A program made the position numbers and the translations under genes. DNA of 46,034 nucleotides, taken from Acidimicrobiales bacterium. Its GTDB lineage: Bacteria; Actinomycetota; Acidimicrobiia; Acidimicrobiales; UBA8190. The stretch spans positions 1 to 46,034 of the forward strand of contig DATKSK010000012.1 in the NCBI GenBank assembly GCA_035531755.1. Direction: 5' to 3'. Shown here one piece after another: positions 23,028 to 30,417 of this stretch; the stretch's first letter is position 1; every line of letters starts with the position of its first letter. The notes beneath the pieces were generated by a model. The model was not told the origin of the DNA, made no database searches, and worked only from the letters and a program-made list of their open reading frames with translations.

Positions 23028-23056
23028 CTGACGGCGAACCGTGGGAAGGAGCTCGC

Positions 23057-23428
23057 GTGCGGGTGGTGTGGGTCGGGGTGGCGGGGTTCTGCGGGGCGGT
23101 GTCGCGCTACTGGCTCGACGGCGTGGTGAGCCGGGCCACGAGCGGGTCGTTCCCGTGGGGGACCTGGGTCGTGAACATCTCGGGATGCCTGATCGTCGGC
23201 TTCCTCACGACCGTGCTCACCGAGCGCTTCCTGCCCCACCCCACGCTGCGCATCGCCGTCACGGTGGGGTTCGTGGGCGCCTACACGACGTTCTCGACCT
23301 TCGCCTACGAGAGCGTGCGGCTGGGCCAGAACGGCGCGCTCGGGATCGCGGCGGTCAACGTGGTGTCTTCGATCGTCGTCGGATTGACGGCGACGTGGGT
23401 CGGGATCGTCCTCGGGAGGGCGCTGTGA
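23057..23428 (+). CDS. crcB: Fluoride exporter CrcB/Fluc
   Basis: The 123-residue, four-helix membrane protein works as a dual-topology dimer exporting fluoride. Family marks are GFCGAVSRYWLDG near the N-terminus, FPWGTWVVNISGCLIVGF (conserved Asn in TM2) and GFVGAYTTFSTFAYESVRL (TM3, with the TTFSTF phenylalanine-box segment). The GTG start has GGAAGGAGCTCGC upstream. Only one crcB is present, so a homodimer is expected. Its stop overlaps the DUF190 gene by 4 nt (GTGA). Expression is probably induced by fluoride through the riboswitch. Confidence 0.96.
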   Translation: MRVVWVGVAGFCGAVSRYWLDGVVSRATSGSFPWGTWVVNISGCLIVGFLTTVLTERFLPHPTLRIAVTVGFVGAYTTFSTFAYESVRLGQNGALGIAAVNVVSSIVVGLTATWVGIVLGRAL

Positions 23429-23772
23429 GGCTTCAGGGTGAGGGCAGGCTGCTGCGGATCTTCATCGGTGAGTCCGACACCTGGCACGGCAAGCCGCTGT
23501 ACCAGGCGATCGTGCGCCGCCTGCGCGAGGAGGGCATCGCCGGCGCAACCGTGATCCGGGCCATCGAGGGCTACGGCGCCACCAGCCACCTGCACACGGC
23601 GCGCATCCTCCGGCTGTCCGAGGACCTGCCCCTCGTCATCGAGGTGGTGGACACCGAGCAGCACATCCAGCGAGTGCTCCCGATGCTCGACGAGATGGTT
23701 TCCGACGGCATGCTGACCCTCGAGCGCGTCGAGGTCGTGACCTACCGGGCGGGGCCCGAGCGCACCGGGTGA
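23425..23772 (+). CDS. DUF190 (PII-like fold) protein, fluoride-operon partner
   Basis: The 115-residue DUF190 protein has LLRIFIGESDTWHGKPLYQA, IVRRLREEGIAGATVIRAIE and LSEDLPLVIEVVDTEQHIQR. DUF190 proteins are described as PII-like ferredoxin folds and often neighbour crcB, but I know of no proven biochemical role. It starts at a GTG overlapping the crcB stop by 4 nt, so it is translated with CrcB and falls under the same riboswitch. A channel-regulating or fluoride-sensing partner role is inference. The gene ends in a convergent pair with an aldo/keto reductase. Confidence 0.9.
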   Translation: MRLQGEGRLLRIFIGESDTWHGKPLYQAIVRRLREEGIAGATVIRAIEGYGATSHLHTARILRLSEDLPLVIEVVDTEQHIQRVLPMLDEMVSDGMLTLERVEVVTYRAGPERTG

Positions 23773-23794
23773 GGCGCCGCGCGGGCTGACGCGC

Positions 23795-24655
23795 TCAGCC
23801 CGTGGGCATGGGGAAGATGTGCTCCTCGGCCGCGGTGTCGCGCATGGCGGCGGCCTGCTCGTCCTCGGACATCGGCTCGAAGCGGGCCGCCGCCCCGATG
23901 GCCGCCGCCGTCAGGACGGGGTCACTCGGCGTGCACAGCACGTGCACACCCGGGACGCTCAGCACGAAACGGACCCCGCGGGTGATCTCACGGTCGGTCG
24001 TGTACGCCTCGTACCACGTGCCCGACGTGTGCGGGCGGTCGCCCCAGGGCCTCGCCGACACCGCCTTGATCGCCATCACGCCCACGTCGCGTGCCCCGGC
24101 CTCGGCGATGAGCGCCTCGGCGTCACGGCGGTAGGCGTGGTCGGCCCACAGCCGCGGGCTCACGGGGAACATCACGGTGTCGAGGTCGTAACGCCGCAGG
24201 GCCTCGAGCTGTGCTGCCGGCGTGGTCAGGTTGTGGCCGGTGATGCCGACGAACCGGCACAGGCCCTCGTCGCGCGCCGCCATGATCGCCGACACCGCCC
24301 CCGCCCGGGCCTCGAGCTCGTCGAGGTCTGTGACGGCGTGGAGCTGGTAGAGGTCGAAGTGCTCGCAACGCAGCAGCGACAGCGACTCCTCGAGCTGGGC
24401 CCGGACGCCGGCGGGGTCGTGGCGCATGGTCTTGCACGCCACGAAGAGGCGGTCGCGCACCGGGGCGAGGAGGGGGCCGAGCAGCTCCTGGGCCCGGCCG
24501 TAGCGAGGGGCCACGTCGAGATGGTTGACGCCGGCGTCGAGGGCGGCGCCGAACGTGGAGGCCGCCACGTCGGGGTCGGCGTCCCAGAAGGCGGCCCCGC
24601 CGAGCACGGCCACCGACGAGCGGTGCCCGGTCCGCCCCAGACGGCGCGTCAACAT
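23795..24655 (-). CDS. Aldo/keto reductase
   Basis: The 286-residue barrel oxidoreductase starts MLTRRLGRTGHRSSVAVLGG. Asp and Tyr of the tetrad lie in HLDVAPRYGRAQELLG, Lys in LFVACKTMRHD and His in LYQLHAVTDLDE. The VFVLSVPGV-type cofactor end is replaced by RFVLSVPGVHVLCTPSDP. Length and pattern fit the 'predicted oxidoreductase' AKR subgroup rather than the 350-residue enzyme at 6985. The reaction is unknown. The start is the ATG at 24655; the upstream continuation lacks family features. Confidence 0.89.
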   Translation of the reverse strand: MLTRRLGRTGHRSSVAVLGGAAFWDADPDVAASTFGAALDAGVNHLDVAPRYGRAQELLGPLLAPVRDRLFVACKTMRHDPAGVRAQLEESLSLLRCEHFDLYQLHAVTDLDELEARAGAVSAIMAARDEGLCRFVGITGHNLTTPAAQLEALRRYDLDTVMFPVSPRLWADHAYRRDAEALIAEAGARDVGVMAIKAVSARPWGDRPHTSGTWYEAYTTDREITRGVRFVLSVPGVHVLCTPSDPVLTAAAIGAAARFEPMSEDEQAAAMRDTAAEEHIFPMPTG

Positions 24656-24747
24656 GCGGGCAGGGTACCCGCCGGCTGGGCGGGTGGTGAACGTTGCGCG
24701 CCGTGGCGGGCGGGCGCACCGGGGGTCGGGGCGCCCGTCCTCGGGGA

Positions 24748-26553
24748 CTACCCCGGGGAGGTGGCTCCGCCCACGAGACGGCCCTGCCATCCCGCCACCG
24801 AGGCCGCCACGTCGCTGAACTGCGGGGCGTCGCCGAAGTCGACGACCTGGCCGTCGGCGGTGACGATCAGGTACCCGAGCCCGGCGCGGGTCGGGAGCAC
24901 CGACACGGCCTGGGCACGCAGGCCCACACCGGGCAACGAGCCCTCGTAGGGGGCGTCGCCGAGCGAGAACACGCCGCCGTCGGCGGCCACGGTCCAGTAG
25001 CCGCCGCCGTCGGGGGTGCCGGCCATCCCCACCATGGGGGCGTTCAGCCGCACACCGCCCATCGACCCGAAGAACCGGGCGTCGCCGAAGGAGAACACGC
25101 CGCCGTCGTTGCCGAGCATCCAGTAGCCACCCACCCCGCCGCTCGGCTGGCTGGTCACCGCGAACCAGTTCGACTGCACGCCGTCCTGCGAGAACTGCGA
25201 CGCGAAGGTGTCGCCGCTGATGGACACGCTCTGGCTGGTCCCCTGCAGCGTCATCTGCACGACGCGGCCGCCGAGGTCGCCGAAGCCGTTGCGCTGCGAC
25301 ACGCCCACCGAGATGAGGGTGCCGATCTGCGGGTAGGCGGCCTCGATGGCGGACACCGGGACCGCCGCGTGCCAGGTGTGGTGGGCGTTGCACGCGCCCG
25401 GGAGGCACACGGCGTCACCGGCGTCGGGAACCGGTGCGAAGGTCCCACCCGCGCTGTACCCACCGGTGGATGACGAGTACTGGGTGGTGGCGACGGTGCC
25501 GGTGGGCATCAGGACCACGAGGTCGGGTGTATCGGCGGTGGCGGCATCGGTCACGGTGTTCTCGTTGGCGATACCCGGATAGTCCTGGCAGGCGCTGGAG
25601 TCGCAGATGTCGGCGTAGCCGAACCAGCCCTGCAGACTGCCGTAGGTGCTCATCACGTAGGAGCGTGCCGCCACGGCCTGGGCCTCCAGGGCCTGGAACC
25701 CCCACGACTGGCCCTGCGGTCCCGCGCCCCCCAGGGAGCCCCAGCCCGTCGGGGACTCCGACGGCGTCACGTCGGCGACGTACTGGCCCAGGGGCACGAT
25801 GTTCACCGTGCGGGTCTGGTTGTTCGAGTTGATGACGCCCTGGATGCTCCCCCGCGCCATCAGGTTGCCGCCCGGCTGGCACAGCTGGAGCACCTCACTG
25901 TTCACGCCGGCGTCCGCCGGGAAGGGTGCCGGCGTCACCGGAGAGATCGTCGGGTCGGCCACGTTCAAGGCCACCGGCGTCCATGACGGGCCCGCGCACC
26001 CGCCGCCCCCGAACACGTTCCACTGGCCCGTGGTCCCGTTGCCCCCGGCCAGCTGCAGCATGACGGCCGGGTAGCTGCCCCCCGGCCCGAACGGCGCGGC
26101 CACACCGGTCACCGTGAACGGCGAGCCTGAGGTCACGATCACGGTGTTGCCGGCGTTGGCGGTGATGGCGACCTTGACCGGGGTGGATGCGTCGCTCCAC
26201 CCGTTGGGCAGCGAGCCGAGCGACGTGGTGCCGCCCCCGCTCAATGCCCCGTAGTAGGTCGACAGGATCTGCTGGTACGGGACCTGGCCGACGGCGTACC
26301 CCAGTGCCCCCCATTGGCCCATGCCGCGGCCGTGGCCCCAGCCGTGCCCGATGAACGAGACGTCGGGGTACGGATAGGCGGCCGCCGGCCCGCTCGGGAC
26401 CAGGGCGACCAGCCCCGAGGTGGCCGCCACGACGGTGGCCGCCGGGACGACCCGCGCCAGGGCGCGTCGGAGTCGGGGGGGAAGGACGGGGATGCAGACG
26501 ATGGTAGCGAGCACCGTGCGATCTCCGTGGGACGCCCCCACCCCGCGTGACAT
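24748..26553 (-). CDS. Secreted SpoIID/LytB-domain protein with C-terminal GYW-type repeats
   Basis: The 601-residue protein has a signal-like N-terminus: an Arg-rich stretch, then AATVVAATSGLVALVPS and cleavage after GPAAA near residue 60. The SpoIID domain shows FIGHGWGHGRGMGQWGA, ADVTPSESPTGWG (probable catalytic Glu), QALEAQAVAARSYVMSTYG and TQYSSSTGGYSAGG. From about 490 come GYWMLGNDGGVFSFGDARFF and two related repeats. SpoIID is a lytic transglycosylase acting on stem-poor glycan strands, so this is probably a cell-wall remodelling exoenzyme. It is divergent from the PadR gene across about 55 AT-rich bases. Confidence 0.87.
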   Translation of the reverse strand: MSRGVGASHGDRTVLATIVCIPVLPPRLRRALARVVPAATVVAATSGLVALVPSGPAAAYPYPDVSFIGHGWGHGRGMGQWGALGYAVGQVPYQQILSTYYGALSGGGTTSLGSLPNGWSDASTPVKVAITANAGNTVIVTSGSPFTVTGVAAPFGPGGSYPAVMLQLAGGNGTTGQWNVFGGGGCAGPSWTPVALNVADPTISPVTPAPFPADAGVNSEVLQLCQPGGNLMARGSIQGVINSNNQTRTVNIVPLGQYVADVTPSESPTGWGSLGGAGPQGQSWGFQALEAQAVAARSYVMSTYGSLQGWFGYADICDSSACQDYPGIANENTVTDAATADTPDLVVLMPTGTVATTQYSSSTGGYSAGGTFAPVPDAGDAVCLPGACNAHHTWHAAVPVSAIEAAYPQIGTLISVGVSQRNGFGDLGGRVVQMTLQGTSQSVSISGDTFASQFSQDGVQSNWFAVTSQPSGGVGGYWMLGNDGGVFSFGDARFFGSMGGVRLNAPMVGMAGTPDGGGYWTVAADGGVFSLGDAPYEGSLPGVGLRAQAVSVLPTRAGLGYLIVTADGQVVDFGDAPQFSDVAASVAGWQGRLVGGATSPG

Positions 26554-26565
26554 CGCCTGGCGCTT

Positions 26566-26588
26566 GATATATCGTTATACGTACTATC
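26566..26588. promoter_or_regulatory. AT-rich imperfect palindrome in the SpoIID/padR divergent promoter
   Basis: A 23-bp imperfect palindrome has GATA/TATC ends and inner CGT/ACG. It is strikingly AT-rich for this genome and contains TACTAT (26582-26587) as a -10-like element toward padR. PadR regulators often bind such sites at their own promoter; that link is inferred. Confidence 0.5.
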
Positions 26589-26608
26589 TCGGAACGAAGG
26601 GAGGCCCA

Positions 26609-26950
26609 GTGCCGAGGCACGCCGCGGACCCGAAGTGGACCGACCCCGGGTTGCTCGTCATGGGGAGCCTCGCCGACGGCCCCAAGCACGGCTACGCCAT
26701 GGTGCAGGACCTCGAGGAGAGCACCGGTGTCCGGCTCGGGCCGGGCACGCTCTACGGCGCCATCGCCCGTCTCGAGGCCCGGGGCCTCATCGAGCCCCTC
26801 GAGGCCGCCGACTCCCGCCGCCGCCCCTACCGCCTGACGGCCCGAGGCGTCGAGGTGCTCGGGCGCCAGCTCGCCGACATGCAGCGCTTCGCCGGGATCG
26901 GGCGCCGGCGCCTGGCCCGGCTCGCCCCGGTCTTCGGGGCCGGCGCGTGA
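26609..26950 (+). CDS. PadR-family transcriptional regulator
   Basis: The 113-residue winged-helix protein has LLVMGSLADGPKHGYAMVQD, LGPGTLYGAIARLEARGLIE and DSRRRPYRLTARGVEVLGRQ, the classic PadR recognition helix and wing, plus a C-terminal dimerisation helix. The start GTG has GAAGGGAGGCCC upstream. The stop overlaps the downstream membrane protein by 4 nt (GTGA), the usual arrangement in which PadR controls a membrane/transport partner. It probably represses this pair and possibly the divergent SpoIID gene. Confidence 0.92.
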   Translation: MPRHAADPKWTDPGLLVMGSLADGPKHGYAMVQDLEESTGVRLGPGTLYGAIARLEARGLIEPLEAADSRRRPYRLTARGVEVLGRQLADMQRFAGIGRRRLARLAPVFGAGA

Positions 26951-27870
26951 GCACCCCCACCCGCGTGGAGCGCGTCCTGCTGGCGGCGTATCCGCCCGGC
27001 TTCCGCAGCCGCTACGGCGACGAGCTCGCCGCCCTGGTCGCCGAGGGCGGATCCCGGTGGCGCGACCGCGCCGACCTCGCCCGCGGCGCCGCCCGGGCCT
27101 GGATGGCGCCCTCGTTCGCCGGCGACGCCGCCGAGCAGCGTCGGGCCCGGCTCCAGGCGACCACGACCACCGTGCTGGTGGCCTGGTGCGCGAGCCTCCT
27201 GGCCGTCGCCGGCCTCTCCAAGTCGGTGGACGACCCGCGGCTCCCGGGCCTGCACGGCGCGGCGTGGACCGCCTACGGCACGGCCTTCGTGGCCCTCGAG
27301 GTACTCGCCGGCGTCGTGATCGCCGCCGGCTTCGTCTGCTGGGTCGCCGTCGTCGTGCCCGCGGCGCGTGCCCGGCGTGGCGACGTACTCGTCCCGGCGA
27401 TCGCCCCGGCGCCCATCGTCCTCGCGTGGCTGGGGGTCACGCTGCTCGTCGCCCTGTTCGCCCAGCACGTCGGCCGCCGCCACAGCGTGGCGCTGACGTG
27501 GCCGCGCGGTGCCGGCGTCCTGGCGGTGCTGGTGGCGTGGCTGGCAGTGACCCTGGTGTGCGCGTTCGGGTGCGCGGCGGCGGCGGCGCTCGCCCTGCGC
27601 CGCGCCCGGCTCAGCGAGGCGCGCCTCGTGCGCACGACGCTGGTGGCCGCGCTGGCCACGGTCGGGGTGGCTGTCCAGGCGGTGGCGGGCACGCTGTGCC
27701 TCGTGATGCTGCTCGGCGCCGGTGGCGGGCTGGCACCGCGCGACGCCGTGTTCTCGGCGGGGTCGGTGGCGGTGCTCCTCGTGGCCTCGGCCGTCGCCGC
27801 GCTCTCGACGGCACGGGGCCTGGCGGCCATGCGCGCGGACCCGCCGTCCCCGGTACGGCCCCCGGCCTGA
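26947..27870 (+). CDS. PadR-coupled polytopic membrane protein
   Basis: The 307-residue protein has a cytoplasmic N-terminus (VERVLLAAYPPGFRSRYGDE, a motif seen in membrane proteins coupled to PadR genes). About six hydrophobic segments follow, near residues 70, 110, 155, 195, 235 and 270. No transporter or enzyme motif was recognised. It is translated together with the PadR gene through the GTGA overlap and is likely its regulatory target. The gene ends just before a repeat cluster in the convergent gap. Confidence 0.75.
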   Translation: MSTPTRVERVLLAAYPPGFRSRYGDELAALVAEGGSRWRDRADLARGAARAWMAPSFAGDAAEQRRARLQATTTTVLVAWCASLLAVAGLSKSVDDPRLPGLHGAAWTAYGTAFVALEVLAGVVIAAGFVCWVAVVVPAARARRGDVLVPAIAPAPIVLAWLGVTLLVALFAQHVGRRHSVALTWPRGAGVLAVLVAWLAVTLVCAFGCAAAAALALRRARLSEARLVRTTLVAALATVGVAVQAVAGTLCLVMLLGAGGGLAPRDAVFSAGSVAVLLVASAVAALSTARGLAAMRADPPSPVRPPA

Positions 27871-27901
27871 TCCCGCCGGTCCGGCCCCTGACCGGCGCGG
27901 T

Positions 27902-28015
27902 CCCTCCTCGGCGGCAGCCGGCCCTCCTCGGCGGCAGCCGGCCCTCCTCGGCGGGCGGTCCCTCAGCGCGGCAGCCGACCCTCCTCGGCGGGCGGTCGCT
28001 CAGCGCGGCAGCCGG
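27902..28015. repeat. Nested tandem repeats in a convergent intergenic gap
   Basis: Two identical 20-bp units (27902-27921, 27922-27941) are followed by two 37-bp units (27942-27978, 27979-28015) that begin with the same CCCTCCTCGGCGG core and differ from each other at two positions. The array fills most of the gap between the membrane protein and the last glycosyltransferase, both ending here. Confidence 0.9.
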
Positions 28016-28045
28016 CTCAGGAGGGGTTGCTCGTGGGCCGGCTCC

Positions 28046-29254
28046 TCAGTTGGCGCCGGCGCGGCAGCGCTCGAGCACGCCGTCGGCGAAGGACCCGTAG
28101 CGCTCGATGATCGTGGGCCAGCGGAAGTTGGCCTCCACGTAGACCCGTCCCCGCTCGCCGAGCAGCGCCCTGAGGGCGCCGTCGGTCACCACCCGGTCCA
28201 CGAGCGACTCGAACTGGGCGTAGGAGTCGAACCACAGCCCGCCGCCCGAGCGCTCGCAGTGCTCGCGGGTGGCGGCGCACCGGGCGTTCACGATCACGGC
28301 CAGGGACTGGCTCCACGCCTCCATGAGCACGATGGAGAAGGCCTCGTGGGGCGACGGTTGCACGAAGGCGGTGGCCCCCCGCAGTAGGGCCCATTTGTCG
28401 ATCTCGTCGACGGGGCCGGTCACGATGACGTCGGGGTGCGACGGCGGGGGGGCCGTCACCGGGCCGGCCACCACCAGCGCCAGGGGCCCGGGGTTGCGCC
28501 GCTTGTAGGCGGCGAAGAAGGCGCCCAGCATGGTGGTGCCCTTGAAGCCGTCCACCCGCCCGAGCGACAGCAGGTACGGGCGGTCCCCGATGGCCGCGAT
28601 GGCCGGCACGGCGCGGTCGGGGGCGGGGGCGGGACCGGGCGGCGGCCCCTCGAACCCGAGGCCCACGACGACCTGTGGGACCTGGCCCACCGGGAACAGC
28701 CGCTGGACGAGGGCGCGCTCGCCCCACGTCTGGAAGACGAACCCCTGCGCCATCGTCATCGGCCGCCGGAACACCGAGAGGTGCAGGGCCGGCTCGTCGT
28801 GCGCGGCGGGATGCATCACGGCGCGGGCCGCCACCGGCGGCAGCCCGCGCACGGTGGTGGCGTAGAGGTAGGGGTAGAAGGCGAGGAGGTCGCGGTCGCA
28901 CGCCACCAGTGCGTCGACGAGGTCGGGGCATCCTGGGCCCTGGAGCTCGACGAACTCCTCCGCCTCGGCGACGGTGGCGGCCGATGGCGACGACAGGACC
29001 CGCTCGGAGAACGGGAAGAAGCGCGGGGGGCGACCCGACGTGGTGGCGAAACGGTGCACCACGACGCCGTTCACCGTCTCGTCGCCCTCGGGGTACTCGT
29101 TGGCCCAGGTCATGTGGTCCCTGGCACAGGTGGTGAAGACGTCCACCGACCAGCCGAGCCGGGCCACCAGCCGCTCTGCCAGCATGCGGGCCCCGAGCTC
29201 GGCGCCGCCCACGACCTCGAGGCCGTAGCGCGGGACCACGAAGGCGTACTTCAC
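28046..29254 (-). CDS. GT4-type glycosyltransferase (distinct member, last gene of the polysaccharide operon)
   Basis: The 402-residue GT-B fold retaining glycosyltransferase has the N-terminal acceptor domain KYAFVVPRYGLEVVGGAELG and donor-domain blocks YLLSLGRVDGFKGTTMLGAF, VIVTGPVDEIDKWALLRGA and HEAFSIVLMEAWSQ, with the E-x7-E pair. It is clearly different from the four preceding, mutually similar glycosyltransferases. The start is the GTG at 29254, overlapping the previous stop as GTGA. Sugar and linkage are unknown. It is cytoplasmic and acts on the growing glycan before export. Confidence 0.9.
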   Translation of the reverse strand: MKYAFVVPRYGLEVVGGAELGARMLAERLVARLGWSVDVFTTCARDHMTWANEYPEGDETVNGVVVHRFATTSGRPPRFFPFSERVLSSPSAATVAEAEEFVELQGPGCPDLVDALVACDRDLLAFYPYLYATTVRGLPPVAARAVMHPAAHDEPALHLSVFRRPMTMAQGFVFQTWGERALVQRLFPVGQVPQVVVGLGFEGPPPGPAPAPDRAVPAIAAIGDRPYLLSLGRVDGFKGTTMLGAFFAAYKRRNPGPLALVVAGPVTAPPPSHPDVIVTGPVDEIDKWALLRGATAFVQPSPHEAFSIVLMEAWSQSLAVIVNARCAATREHCERSGGGLWFDSYAQFESLVDRVVTDGALRALLGERGRVYVEANFRWPTIIERYGSFADGVLERCRAGAN

Positions 29255-30417
29255 ACCGTCACCGCCACGAGCGCGTCGTCCGCCACGTCGTCCGTCCCGT
29301 CGCGGGGCGCGGCGTCGGGCCAGACCCCGCCCGCCGCCACCCAGCGGCGGACGACGCCCGCCATCGTCGCCCGGGTGCGCGCCAGGGCGAAGTGCACGAG
29401 GCGCGCCCGGCCGGCCTCCACGAGCACCGCCCGGGTGGCCCGGTCGGCGAGGACCCGGTGCAGGGCGGCGGCGACGTGCTGGGGTGCGGGGTCGTCGAGG
29501 AGCAGGCCTCCCACCCCGAGGGTTTCGGGGACCGCACCGGCGCCGAGGGCCACCACGGGCACCCCGTGGTGCATGGCCTCCAACAGCGGCACGCAGAACC
29601 CCTCGTGCTCGGAGAGGCTCACGAAGACGTCGGCGGCGCGGTAGTAGGCCACGAGCTGCTCGTGCGACACGGCGCCCGGGAGGTCGACGGCCCCGTCGAG
29701 GCCGAGCGCGCCGACCAGGGTGCGTAGCGCGGCGTCGTAGCCGGGCGACACCGCCCGGCCCACGAGCGACAGGCGCGCCCCGGGGTCGTACACCGACCGG
29801 TAGACGGCCAGGGCCTGCACCAGGCGGTGCTGGGCCTTGTGGGGGGCGATGCCCCCCACGAACAGCCATTGCGAGCTCCCCTCCCGCCGGGCGTGCTCGA
29901 GCGCCACCGCGGTGGCGGGGTCGGGCTCGGCGTCGAACTCGCGCAGGTCCAGCAGGATGGGGGCCACCGGGGTCGCCCGGAAGCCGCGGGCGCGCAGATC
30001 GGCGGCGTTGAACCTCGAGTCGCAGATGCCCAAGGCGGCACGCACCGAGAGCTGAGCCACCTGCACCTGCGCGGCGTGGAGCGACAGAGCGATGCCGGGA
30101 TCGAAGCGGTGGAAGAACTCGGGCGGGGTGATGTTGTGGTAGTCGACGGCGACCGATTCGCGCCGTCCCACGACCCAGTCCCCCAGTTCCGACACAGCCG
30201 AGCACTGGTAGACGAGGAAGCGGTCGCGGCGCGACGGGCCCCGCAGCTCCTCGATCAGCCGGGCGCGGTGCTCCAGGAGCGGATGGATCGCCAGCGCGAA
30301 GATCTCGGACTCGTACCCGAGGTCCCGCAGGAGGCGCTGCACCTGGAGGGTGTGCCCGGTGGTGGCGTCTCCCGGCACGACCGACGGCACGAGCTGGTGG
30401 ACGAACGTCGTGCTCAC
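29251..30417 (-). CDS. GT4-type glycosyltransferase (paralogue 4 of 4)
   Basis: The 388-residue GT-B enzyme contains the acceptor-domain block AVDYHNITPPEFFHRFDPGI, the donor-domain block WLFVGGIAPHKAQHRLVQAL, then LVGRAVSPGYDAALR, and HEGFCVPLLEAMHHGVPVVA with the E-x7-E pair. The same blocks recur in the three upstream genes. An Asp/Ala-rich tail (DGTDDVADDALVAVTV) ends the protein. Both ends are GTGA overlaps with its neighbours. It adds one sugar of the exported glycan; donor and linkage cannot be inferred. Confidence 0.91.
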   Translation of the reverse strand: MSTTFVHQLVPSVVPGDATTGHTLQVQRLLRDLGYESEIFALAIHPLLEHRARLIEELRGPSRRDRFLVYQCSAVSELGDWVVGRRESVAVDYHNITPPEFFHRFDPGIALSLHAAQVQVAQLSVRAALGICDSRFNAADLRARGFRATPVAPILLDLREFDAEPDPATAVALEHARREGSSQWLFVGGIAPHKAQHRLVQALAVYRSVYDPGARLSLVGRAVSPGYDAALRTLVGALGLDGAVDLPGAVSHEQLVAYYRAADVFVSLSEHEGFCVPLLEAMHHGVPVVALGAGAVPETLGVGGLLLDDPAPQHVAAALHRVLADRATRAVLVEAGRARLVHFALARTRATMAGVVRRWVAAGGVWPDAAPRDGTDDVADDALVAVTV

